Shown: positions 44,538 through 54,710 of the stretch, in pieces
How positions within the stretch are numbered: the first letter of the stretch is position 1
Layout of the letters: every line of letters starts with the position of its first letter
Assembly: GCA_030280995.1 (NCBI GenBank)
Contig: JASXTE010000011.1
Span: 20,448,103-20,512,102 of the forward strand
DNA: 64,000 nucleotides
From: Hemileia vastatrix
Lineage: Eukaryota; Basidiomycota; Pucciniomycetes; Pucciniales; Zaghouaniaceae
Direction of reading: 5' to 3'
Notes under the pieces: model-generated
What the model saw: the letters and a program-made list of their open reading frames with translations, nothing else
Databases searched by the model: none
Told to the model about the DNA's origin: nothing
Program-made: the position numbers and the translations under genes

Positions 44538-45500
44538 AATTACTTTTATTTTAAATTTTCTTTTTCTTTTTTTTTCTTTTCTTTCTTTTTTCTCTTTCTC
44601 TTAAAAAATCTAAAACACCTCTTAAATTTCTTAGCCTTGTTTTCTTTTTTTTTCTCTTCTTTTCTTTCTTCTCCTTCTATAAAGTTTTCTCCAAAACCAA
44701 CTAAAATCAAAATCAAAATTAAAAATTAAAAAAAAAAAATATAAAATATAAAATTAAAAATTAAAATCAAAAATTAAAAATAAAATAAATAAATAAATAA
44801 AAATAAAAATAAAACAAATAGAATAAACATAAATAATAAAATAAAATGAAAAAAAAACTTTTAAATCTCTCTAAATGTTTTCTTTCTCTTTTCTTTTTCA
44901 ACTCTCTAAATACATTCTTTTCTTAAATTTAAAATTCTCTTTAAAAATTTCTTTTCTAAAATTTATTCTCTCTTTAAACTTTCTTTCCTTTGAATCATCA
45001 AAATCTTGTACGTCACGACCATTTCCTTGAACTTAACTTCAACCTCTAAATCTCCCTATAAAATTCTTTGAACAAATGATTCTTCTTTTTCAAATTCTCT
45101 TTAAATCCTAATTCTGTTTTTTTTCTCCCTCTTTTCAACTATCTAAAATTCCTAAAAAATCAATAAACAACTTTTCGCAAATAACAAATTCTTCCTTCAT
45201 TAAATTCTCATTTCAACAAACTCATCTCAATCACCAACCATTTTTTTCTTCTTTCTCTCTTCTCTTACATAAATTTTTCTTTTAAACTTAAAACTTCCTT
45301 TAATTAATAACTTCTTTCTTTTTCTTTCTTTATTTAAATTTCTTCTTTCAAATTCTAAAAGCAAAATTTATTTAAAACTTTTCTCTCTCTCCCAAATCTT
45401 ATAAAAAATAATATTCACCTTAAATACAATAAAATAATACAAAAAAAATAAAATAAAATAAAACTAAATACAATTCATCTTTTCTACTTCTTTACATCTC
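44538..45500. other. Gypsy-3 non-coding pyrimidine- and A-rich region
   Basis: About 960 bases between pol and the antisense gene, made of TTTCTTTTTC-type runs, AAATAAATAAAT runs and repeated TTTAAATTCTTT/CTCTTTAAA words. No gene-like frame. It corresponds in position to the repeat-rich, equally AT-rich 3' region of Gypsy-2. Confidence 0.7.
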
Positions 45501-45506
45501 TCCTTT

Positions 45507-46482
45507 TCATTTCAAATTTTTCTCTTTTAATTTTTCTCGAACCAATCTTTTCATCTTCTCCAAAATTACCCTTATCTCCTTCCTGCATTTCTCAAATACC
45601 TCCTCCTCTCCTACCGGAACCACCTCTCCAATCTCCAACAGTTCCTCTGCCACGTCGAAGGAAGCAGCGTCGATAATTGTATCGACCTCCCCACACAACT
45701 CTTCTGCGAACCTAACTCGTCGACCCTGATGAGGCTTCTTCGACCACACATGGTCCAGTGTTTCCTCAGGTTCTTCAATTCTACCCGTGACCGGAGGGTT
45801 TGCCTCAGTTGGCAAAAGCGACGCAGGTTCCCCAATTGGGTCTTCAATGGTATTCAATGTCTAAACAAGAACTCATCAGTAACCTCATCCCTAAAAAAAA
45901 AAAAAAAAAAAAAAAACAACAACTAAAACTTACTTCGAAGATGGGGTCAGGTTCTAAGAACAACCTTGGAGCCACCTCTACCTCTGCTTCTGTCTCATCC
46001 TCGTCATCTTCAATGACCACCCGTTGTTTCTTGGGTGTCCGCCCTGGAACAGGGACTTCATCCTCATCTTCCTCCACCAATTCGTCAATCTCTTCTTCAA
46101 CACCCTGTTTCGAACTTGTGGCCTGGGTTACCCAGGTTGTGATCTCGTTATTAAGCTCCTTATCGTTCTCCCCCACCAATTGATTGTCTCCAACCGAGAC
46201 ATCCCAAATGTCTTTGACCACCTCTTTTGTTTTAGGGATCACCCAAAACTTGGTCTTGGTGAATCGTCGTTCAATATCTGCGTTCTTTGTCAATGCATCG
46301 GACGCTACTCGTCACCAACAGCAAAACTCACATTTCTGGAGAGGGCCTCGAGTCGCCGTACTTTCGACACAGAAGTATTTCATAGCTTCACAAGCCGTGC
46401 AAGCCTGGGAAAACTGCCACGTAACCATTCCCCAATCCGCTTTAGGGTGTGGAGGCGTAGGTGTTGGAGTAGGACAATTCAT
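45507..46482 (-). pseudogene. Antisense cysteine-cluster gene of Gypsy-3
   Basis: It runs opposite to gag-pol, starting about 110 bases inside the 3' LTR. Exon 1 is 46,482-45,934, a GT-AG intron of 73 bases with a long T run spans 45,933-45,861, exon 2 is 45,860-45,507; together 903 nt, 301 codons. The N-terminal region has C-x2-C-x6-C-x12-C-x2-C (CTAC ... CEFC), the first five ligands of the pattern in the Gypsy-2 antisense protein; the sixth Cys position is Ser. A TGA (46,312-46,314) interrupts the frame right after this cluster. The rest is acidic (EEEIDELVEEDEDE) with an NLS-like TPKKQR and a charged helical end (KEIRVILEKMKRLVREKLKEK). Same place, strand, intron count and Cys motif as in Gypsy-2, so probably homologous. 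Function unknown. Confidence 0.65.
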
Positions 46483-46594
46483 TATAATGAGGAAATTAAT
46501 AAATAAGAAAAAAAATATATAGAGAGGAAAGGGAAACTAGTGTGAGAAGATGGCTCAAGCTCAACGGAGCTCGTGATTCTTATACCCGGGCATC

Positions 46595-47365
46595 TGTCAC
46601 GCGCCACGTGACACTCGAGGCAAAAGCAGCTCATTAAATCAATAATATCGAGCTCTAAATCTATACTCAAAGCGCAGAAAGCAATTCTCCATAGCAACTG
46701 CGATTCCCCTTTGTGTACTTACTATTCAACTGCGCTAGCCTAAACTCTAAATCTAAATTAGTCAATCTCTCAATAGTGTGCCTTAGTCTCAATTTCAATA
46801 AGCGACGCACAGCGCTATGATCAACGTAATAGTACATTAGTAGTTTTCATTAAAAGTTTGTTAATTAATTAAAAGGGGTAAATTGAGCATGGACGGATAT
46901 TAGCGAAGAGGGTCTAAGTGTATGTTAGTAATGGTCTGTGGTATGGGAATGGTGCGATGAGAGGGAGGTCAATGCAAGGAGGAATAAAGGATATAAAAGG
47001 GTTGGGTATTTGGTTCGATATTCCTTAGAATTAAATTATAAAACGTATTTACACTTAATAGTGGTAAAATCTTTAAGTTAAATCATTGTTATTGTATCTT
47101 TCTTTTATTTTCTCAATAATCATTTCTAAAATCCTAAATCTTTGATTATTGAGTTTCCAACCCTTTGTGAGATCTTAAGAATTCCTATTACATTTGAAAC
47201 TATATTATAATTCTTCTCGAACATACCTTGAACCTGTAGCCCTTACTTCGAGTGACCTTTGAATCACTTCCTCGAATCATTCCTCTGTGCTTCGAAGAAG
47301 TTTCTAAATCCCTCATCTCACTTTCAGGAACATCCTCGACCTTGTGCGTAGGTCGTCCGGTGACA
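46595..47365 (+). repeat. Gypsy-3 3' LTR (771 bp)
   Basis: Same length as the 5' LTR, TGTCACGCGC to CCGGTGACA, followed by the target duplication ATAAC. About nine substitutions separate the two; ACTCGAGG/ACTCAAGG, ACTCGAAG/ACTCAAAG, TCTCGAAC/TCTCAAAC, GCGTAGG/GCATAGG and GGTCGTCC/GGTTGTCC are CpG transitions. Confidence 0.92.
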
Positions 47366-47450
47366 ATAACCCATTTATTTTATTCTGGTCAGAGAAGTGT
47401 TAAGTATAAGGAAAGGAAAAATTATGAAATTTTTCCCTTACAATTCTAAC

Positions 47451-48891
47451 TTATTTTTTTATTTCATACAATCTCACCCAACAAGGGGCATGAAGGAATA
47501 GACAAAAAAGTGTATGTACATATGGGTAGAACTTAATAGAAAGAAACTGGGCCATGAACAGGCTTAATTAATAGAGGTGGAAAGCTAAAGGAGATATTAA
47601 CTAGTTAGGTGGAGGTTATTTTTGAATCTTTTTGTGTTTAGTAAGAAATTCACAACTATAGGCAATATAACAGAATGGGAGAGGAGTGATGAGGTGTTGA
47701 GAGGGATTTTGTGGTGATCTTTTGATTTAATGAGGATAATTTTAATGTCTGAGTGTGCAGGACATAAGAGTAACGGATTTTCAGGAGTGTCTTTGCAGTT
47801 GGTGGAACACAAGGGGGACAGTGGGGAGTCCACTATTTTAAAGAAAAATAGATAATTTTTGAGAGGGCTATGACCTGAAATACATTGAGCAAAAGCAGTA
47901 GCTTTTGTATGTTTCAGCTCTTTTAACTGTTTGAAAATAGTCAGCAGGGCATATCTGCCTCTCAGCTTTTGGATAGAGTCAGGGAAGGGGGGGTGAGTAG
48001 GATTTTTTTGTAGTAAGACTTGAGGAAGGTTTTGAGTGAAGAGGATGAAGGAGGGGGGGAGAGAAAAGAGTGGTCGCCATTGGCTAGAGAATCTACTATC
48101 TTGGTTCCCGGGATACCAGAGTGCCCTAGGAACCATTGAAAGGTGATTGAGATTTGTGGATTTCTCCTCCTCAGATGGGCGATTTCTTGAATGATAGAGT
48201 GGATGGTGGGGGTGTTGGATGTGTGGGGGGAAGTGGATGATAGGCACAAGATGGTCACTTGGTTTTCCACTAGGAGGGTGAGGTTTTTTTTGTGAGGGCG
48301 TACTGGGTTGGTGAGGAATAAATAGAGACTTGGAAAAATACAAATCAATTAAGCTTCAAAGACTTTATATGTGTGGGAGTATCCCAAACAGGTACAAAAT
48401 GGAAAGATGAGGCTTGAGTCAAATGCAGCCGCAAATGTGCCCTCAGGTGACTTTGAGCCATTAGTGTAGATAAAGTGAGAAGAGATAGGGGAAGAATATA
48501 TAGAGGAAAGAGCTTCTCTTTTGGATAAATCTCTGGAGGATCCTATTTAAACATTGAACAGAGGTGGTGACCATGGGGGAAATTGAAATGGGCACTTTGT
48601 GTCAAGGTAATTTGAGGGGAAATGATGGGGGAAGGGGTAAGAGGTTGCAAGTAAGTTGAGTTGGTGACAATGGGTTTTTGGGGAAGGGAGTGAGAGGTTT
48701 TTTCTGCCTAGTGAAGTCATAGTGTTAGCTGTAAGGATTAAAGTAATTAGATTCAAGCTTTATAGACATTGTGGTCAAGCCTTTGTAGGCATGTTAGTGA
48801 AGCTAAGTTGTGAAGGAAGGTACATACTGGGGTGTTACAGAAACATCCAAGGGCTCTTCTGATAGCTTAATTTTTAACCACCTGGAGCATG
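47451..48891 (-). pseudogene. LINE 3' part: RT tail, RNase H and zinc C-terminus (Tad1-like)
   Basis: Read on the minus strand. Upstream (48,891-48,550) is an RT C-terminal segment with AIRRALGCF and FLHNLASLTCLQRL. RNase H follows: YTNGSKSPEGTFAAAF, where the catalytic Asp of the usual YTDGS is Asn, then VFEA-stop where EAEL is expected, then FQWFLGHSGIPGTKIVDSLAN, the well-kept last RNase H block. In another frame comes QCISGHSPLKNYL, a CP...CPAHS zinc-type end typical of fungal Tad-type LINEs. The 3' tail block CTTCATGCCCCTTGTTGGGT and an A-rich end close it at 47,451. Frameshifted, stop-ridden and 5' truncated: dead. Confidence 0.8.
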
Positions 48892-49225
48892 TGGTGAAGA
48901 AAGACTTTTAAAGTTTCCTTGCTGTAAGCAGAATCAAAGGGAATTTGATAAACCCAAAGAAAACCCTGTCCCTTTAAGTAAAATACTGGTTCACAATTAA
49001 CTAAACTAAAACCTCTACCTGATATAAAATGACCAGTTAAATATATGTTATTAATGATTTTAAGATGTAGAATATGTTTTCTTAATAGTGTGAGAAAGAA
49101 ATACAACAGTGAAGCTGTACTAAGAAAAGATATTTAAATGATTGAAATATCATATTTTTATGAAGCATTTATTTTTATGAACAGATGTTATAATCAAGTC
49201 ACTGACGTTGAGACCTTTATAATGA
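48892..49225 (-). repeat. LTR fragment related to the Gypsy-2 LTR
   Basis: The start TGGTGAAGAAAG...CCTTGCTGTAAGCAGAATC parallels the edge of the Gypsy-2 LTR (TGGTAAGGTAAA...CCTTGCTGTAAGCAGAATC), and ATAATCAAGTC...GAGACCTTT parallels that LTR at about 28,620-28,650. It is cut off by the Gypsy-E LTR copy that follows. It abuts the LINE on its left. Confidence 0.6.
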
Positions 49226-49725
49226 CACCTGTAATACTGTATATTCCCAGGACTGAGTGAAAATTACTTATAAATTATGTCATACACATGTAGTATACAT
49301 GGGAACAATAAATAAAGGTACACAAGTTGTATACATAAGTGAAATTTATGATAAAAACAATATATGCAATTATAACACCTTATATACATGCATATATCCA
49401 CCTTTTATAAGTCTTATGTACTTAATATTAAGTTGAAATATGTTAGGGTTATCTTAATAACCTTAAATATAAGGCTACATAATTTTTAAGTAGACTTAAA
49501 GCTGTTGTTTTCATTGTTTTATGTAAAAAACAAGAAATGGGCTTTAAATCACTTAAAAGTTGATTATATGCGCTATAAATTTAATAATATTAAAAATGTG
49601 CTTTGACAGATAAATTTGTCTTAATTAGAACTATTGATTTGAATATTCAAATGCATAAATATAACACTTTTCAAATTTGGTGTTTTTTATGCCAGAAATG
49701 GCTTCTGTGTACTGGCCAGATACTG
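49226..49725 (+). repeat. Older fragment of a Gypsy-E LTR
   Basis: About 495 bases that match 49,737-50,221 of the complete LTR (for example TTATAACACCTTATATACAT, TATGCGCTATAAATTTAATA), ending CCAGATACTG exactly before the LTR start TGTCAGCC. The intact LTR has CCACATACTGCCTGC at the matching point, so the new element probably inserted into an older LTR at TACTG. Confidence 0.65.
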
Positions 49726-51216
49726 TGTCAGCCTGGATATCCCCAAGACTGAGTAAAAAGCACTTATAAGTTATATTAAACAAATGGACTATACATGGGA
49801 GAAATAAATTAGAGTACAAAAATAGTATACATAAGTAAATTTATGATAATATACAAAATATGCCATTATAACACCTTATATACATGCATATATCCACCTT
49901 TTATAAGTCTTATGTACATAATATTAAGTTGGAATATGTTAGGGTAATCTTAATAACCTTAAATATAAGGCTAAATAATTTTTGAGTAAACTTAAAGCTG
50001 TTGTTATCATTGTTTTATGTAAAAAACAAGAAATGTGCCTTAAATTACTTAAAAAATGATTATATGCGCTATAAATTTAATAATATTAAAAATGCGCTTT
50101 GACAGATCAATTTATCTTAATTAGGACTATTGATTTGGCTACTCGAATGTATAAAAATAACACTTTTCAAATTTGGTGTTTTTTATGCCAGAAATGGCTT
50201 CTGTGTACTGGCCACATACTGCCTGCATTTTTCCCATGTGAATAGCGTCATTTTTTGAAAAGTTAGCTTTTTCAAACTATAATTACCCCACATTCTATGC
50301 CCACTGTGGGGAAACACACTAAAATAGGCGACAGGTGCTTATTTAGTGTCCTAGCTTAATTATAAATGCATTGATCCTCTTAATATGCACTAATTTCATT
50401 AATAACCTCATTCTTGGCACTTTAATTTACTACCACACTTAAATTAGCCTAAATTAGACAAGGATTAACCCATGCAAGCGCCTGCCAAGGACTGCATGTA
50501 GTTACCCCACATCTCACACCCTTTTTTGGGTTTTTAGGTGGTTTCTAAATCAATTTTGGTTATTTTCAAATGGGGATTTCACATAGTATAATGTCATTAT
50601 TAGCCCCAACATTTCTACTGTTAATCCCCCTTATTATTAAGTAATAATTAGTGTTAATTTTCCCTTTTTAGTATTTTATTTTATTGTATAATATGCATAT
50701 ACTCTCTTTTTTCTTATTCTCTAATTTTGATGGATTATCCCTATTACTACAGGATTAAGGCGGTTGATATAATTATAATTATGTTACTGGTCACTCTTTT
50801 TGTTTCTGAAATGTCTATTAGCTGAAATGAGGCTTCATCTACTGGGTATAGAGCTGGTAAATCAAGGGGGTCATTGGGGAAGTAATTGTGTATAAAAGGA
50901 GGGGGGTTTTTGGTCTTATTTTCTACATTCTTTATCATTACAATTAAAAATATAACCAATACAATTACAATACATATCAATAGTACTTATAAAGTCTTTG
51001 AAAGTATCTGAATTTATTAAATCTATTTCTCTACCAACTATAAGATTGTAAGCCATATATAATTAGTGAGATTAAAATTACTGAGACCCTTATATTGAGT
51101 AACATTTTAATACTTATTGGATTTGTACTACAGTATTCATATAAGACCATTAAAATCTTCTAGAAAACTGAAAATTCAAGCTAGTTAAAATTTCTGTACT
51201 TGAACTCAGCCTGACA
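49726..51216 (+). repeat. Gypsy-E 5' LTR (about 1,491 bp)
   Basis: It starts TGTCAGCCTGGATATCC, as does the 3' LTR piece at 58,805 on the minus strand, where a G-rich polypurine tract precedes it. The end is placed at CAGCCTGACA (51,216), giving TGTCAG...CTGACA termini; this end is inferred because no second complete copy is available. The next bases (ATTGGGAACC) may be the primer site, but I do not recognise the tRNA. Confidence 0.6.
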
Positions 51217-51873
51217 ATTGGGAACCTTTCCTCAAGAATTCTGTTGGTTATCTTCCAGTAAGTAAAAATTCAAAAAGAGGCTACAAGTAAATAAAATCCC
51301 TATAGAAATATTTGGATAATTACAACAGATTGGGGTCACTTATATAGTGATTTCAGAAAAAGAAGCCCTGTTATATAATAAAATAGTGATATTGAATCAA
51401 CAATTTTACCACTAATTTAACATATAATTGTTATTAGTGGGAATCTGTCAATAGACCAATTAATTTTGTGATCTTTGCAGAAAAAAAATTTTAACCACTA
51501 ATTTAACATAAAATTGTTATTAGTGTGAGTCTCTCAAAAGACCAATTAAATTTGTGATCTTTGCAGATAATAAATCAGTTAAACTGATTAATTGTTTTCT
51601 TTTAACAATACTCTTAATCCCTTTTTATTGGTTTGTAAAATTCATTTAATAGTAAAAAAGAATAATACTGACAGATTTTATTTTTTAAATATAAAAACAC
51701 AGCTACATATTGTAGACTAGTAAAATAAAGTGACCATGTAAAAGCCTATTTAACTTTTGGCACTTATAAATTCACTTCATACCTACAAATAAGAAATAAA
51801 ATTGTCTTCAGTGGTATTGATAAATACTGATAAAACTCCTTTTTGAAGTTTTAAGATCTCAAATTTCAACTCT
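51217..51873 (+). other. Gypsy-E leader with a direct repeat
   Basis: Non-coding leader between LTR and gag. Two imperfect copies of a 78-base block (51,403-51,480 and 51,489-51,566) each contain CCACTAATTTAACATA and end TTTGTGATCTTTGCAG, which resembles a splice acceptor. Confidence 0.55.
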
Positions 51874-53989
51874 TTGATTAAATTCCACGTAAAAATGTGT
51901 GACAACAATGATATTGTGAGTAATAAGGAAAAACCTTATAGCTTAAGACCTAAAGCTGAAAGACCTATTACAGGACATTCAAATGGAGGGACAGGATTCC
52001 AACACAAACAGCAACACTCCACAAATGTCTCTGGAGGAAAGGGAAAAATTGTTAAAACAGGTATAAATAAAGAAAACAAGAAATACCTTACAAGAACGAA
52101 TTCACTCCCTATCAACTCTACTGGACTACTTAAAAATAAGAGTAAACAACATAGTAGACCAGATAAACAATCTGGAGAAAAGAGCAGCTCAGGGTTTCAT
52201 GGAAGTCAATCAAGCTCTAGTGGAACTAAAGGGTCAACCAAGAAAAGTTGCATCCAACAGTTCCATAGCCACTCCTCCATCCCAAGAGGAGGACCAAAAA
52301 ATTACTGTAAATAAATGGAAGTGGGACTGGTACACCCGAAACCACAACAACCCTCAAAAGAAGGGCTCCAGCAGTCACCCTTACAGGGGAAAGCCATGGA
52401 GGGGCAGGGGAAATGGAACAAGACCTTGGTAAGTCATCCATCTTCTCAGGATCAATTATATAATCCTGACAATGAATTACTTATAAGTAATGAAATTGAT
52501 AGAAAGTTATTGGATATTATTGATAAGGATTTGAAAAATAATTCATTTGAAAATAACATGTTAAACTTGTCTTTAAATGAGGACAATGTACATAGTTTTA
52601 TTGATCACCAGGATATTGCTATAAATCTAAAAAAGGAACCAAATGAATTAAATCTTGAAACTGATTATGAGTCTTCTGAATTGGACACAGAAAAAATTGA
52701 ATATTTTCTAAAAGAAAATCCAATGGAATCAAAAATAATTAGCAAATTATTATTAAGAATTAAAAAATTGGAAGAATTCTCTATAGAGTCAAACAATAAT
52801 ACAGAAATTGTATTATTGAACCTTACACAATCATTGAGTACAACATCCAATAGGTTAAAAAATTATTGAGAATTCAAATAATGAATTAATCAATGAAAAT
52901 AAAAGATTAAACTCTGAGATTAAGAATTTAGAAAATAAATTGGAACATTCTCAAAATACTATGGCTACCATAGAGGGACGTGTAAAATTGTCTTTTTCAA
53001 ATGTGAATGATACCTTAACTCATGTACCTGTAATAAAAGATAGGTTAAAAAGAGTAGAAATTGAAATAGCTAACATTTTGAAAAATACTGAAAAATTAAA
53101 AGATAATAACTCTTTTGTGGAAAGAGTACCAGTATTTATGAAACACTCAGATAATAAACCAATGATTGAACATGAAAATAGTGTCATGGGCTCTGAAAAT
53201 ATAAAATCAGTAAAGGATGAAATAAATGATCATCTTCATAAATTAAGTGAATTACTCAAAATTCCTCAGGTTCAGGAAGCAAAAACTAGCCAAAAGAACT
53301 GGCCTAAGTTAGATCAGTACCCTTCTTTTGACGGGGATTCAAAATCTGATTGGCATCAATTCATACAAAGAATTGATAACTTAAAATTTTCATACAAATT
53401 ACCTGATGAAGAAATTACATCAAAAATTGATATCTTTATTTACAGGTGTGGCCTTATTATGGTTTGAATCTGTATTGAGTGAGGGAATTAACTACTCCTG
53501 GAATGAATGGAAGGCACTAATTGAAAGGCAATTTGGTGGCCCAAAATTTAGAATCACTCAACAAAGATAGTATGAGAAATCCAGATATAATTCAAATGCT
53601 AGAGATAAACCCATGGTATTTTTAATGAATTTAATAAAAATCATGAAATCCATGGATCCAAAAATGGATTATGATGAGTGGAAAAAAAATTATATATAAA
53701 TTGCCTATATCAGTCAGAGACATTATTGTAGCTAGAACTGAAACCATCAGAGATACTGCTGGGTTTATTAATATATGCAATGAAATATTATTGAGCCAAA
53801 AATATGAAACCAGGTATAATAATTACAAGCAAAGTGTTGAGATAGTAAAACCTACTACAAATAAGTCACAAGTGGAGAAGAAAAAACCTTCAGCTCCCCT
53901 TGTCCCTAAAAGACAAGAAAATAACACATGCTACAAATGTAATGAACCTTGGGCTAAATTCATACTTGTAAGAAAAGAATAAATGTTAT
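51874..53989 (+). pseudogene. Gypsy-E Gag (frameshifted)
   Basis: Open stretches at 51,874-52,314, 52,315-52,869, 52,940-53,467 and 53,671-53,982. The first is basic and Ser/Gly-rich. The second and third are charged, coiled-coil-like (KIISKLLLRIKKLEEF; IKDRLKRVEIEIANIL). The capsid domain follows: WPKLDQYPSFDGDSKSDWHQ, then after a frameshift near 53,445 LLWFESVLSEG and WNEWKALIERQFGG. A knuckle begins CYKCNEP and resumes in another frame as HTCKKRINVIE. This layout is one I associate with rust Gypsy elements. Stops at about 52,868 and 53,568 and the frameshifts inactivate it. Confidence 0.75.
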
Positions 53990-54433
53990 TGAAAACTCAC
54001 AAGATTCTGAACAAAGTAATCATGAAGATGAAAAGGAGGAATCTAGTGAGGATTGTAAAAGTAACATTTCTTACAGTGATGATGAAAATGAGATATATGT
54101 ATTAGAACAGGATATTATGTTCCTGAATGATGAAATACCTCATACAAATACATCTTTAACTTCCATTGAAGAAGCTGAAATTATCAAAAATGTATCTCAT
54201 GATACTTACAAAATAACACCTATTAGAGCGCCTGTTATTATATGTGGAAAAGAAATGAATTCCTTTCTTGACACTGGGGCTGCAGGTAGTGTAGTTTCTA
54301 TTAACACTTTAATGAAACTAGATAGTAAGTATAAAGAAAAACTAGAACTTGTACCGACAAAGAACTGGAGGGGTTTGGTTCAGTATTAAATCCAATTGGA
54401 AAATACAAAACAGCTGTATTCTTTAAATATAAT
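53990..54433 (+). pseudogene. Gypsy-E protease, 5' part, cut by Harb1
   Basis: An acidic linker (NHEDEKEESSEDCK) leads to the aspartic protease active site NSFLDTGAAGSVVS (about 54,265). A frameshift near 54,365 moves the reading into GFGSVLNPIGKYKTAVFFKYN, which stops dead at the Harbinger end at 54,434. The missing remainder of the protease lies on the minus strand at 60,309, beyond the second Harbinger boundary. Confidence 0.8.
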
Positions 54434-54600
54434 AGGGGGTGTCAGTTCTGGCAAATCCGCACTTAAATTAAGTGCGGATTTCAAACCAAATCAGCACTTA
54501 CAAATCAGCACTTAAATTTTGCAAAAAAGTCACTTATTTCAAAAAAGGGTGTCAGTTATGACCTCAAATCAGCACTTTTTTCCCGTTTTTTTTCACAACC
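54434..54600. repeat. Harb1 left TIR and subterminal motifs
   Basis: The TIR is followed by AAATCCGCACTTAAATTAAG, itself an inverted AAATCCGCACTT/AAGTGCGGATTT pair, and then three variants with AAATCAGCACTT. Such arrays near transposon ends are typical transposase-binding sites. Confidence 0.8.
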
Positions 54601-54710
54601 ACATTTTGGCCACAAAACATCCCTTCCTTTCTTACCCCATCCCTGTCACATGTGACACACTGACCTTCCTCGCTACCTACCCATCAATCCTCGGCACACA
54701 CCCCTTCCTG

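Larger units (their letters stand above)
27489..47365 (+). mobile_element. Gypsy-3: chromodomain-type Ty3/Gypsy element split by Gypsy-2
   Basis: Two 771-bp LTRs (27,489-28,259 and 46,595-47,365) are flanked on their outer sides by the same 5 bases, ATAAC (27,484-27,488 and 47,366-47,370). This shows they belong to one insertion although they are almost 20 kb apart; 11.4 kb of that is Gypsy-2. The element's own parts are the 5' LTR, a short leader (28,260-28,306 and 39,747-39,777), gag, pol with a chromodomain, an antisense gene and the 3' LTR. The LTRs differ at about 9 sites, at least 5 of them CpG transitions. Confidence 0.9.

Noticed and set aside
45800..46506. Serine-rich plus-strand frames
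   Set aside because: They mirror the acidic minus-strand antisense gene of Gypsy-3, which has better coding features and a phase-keeping intron.
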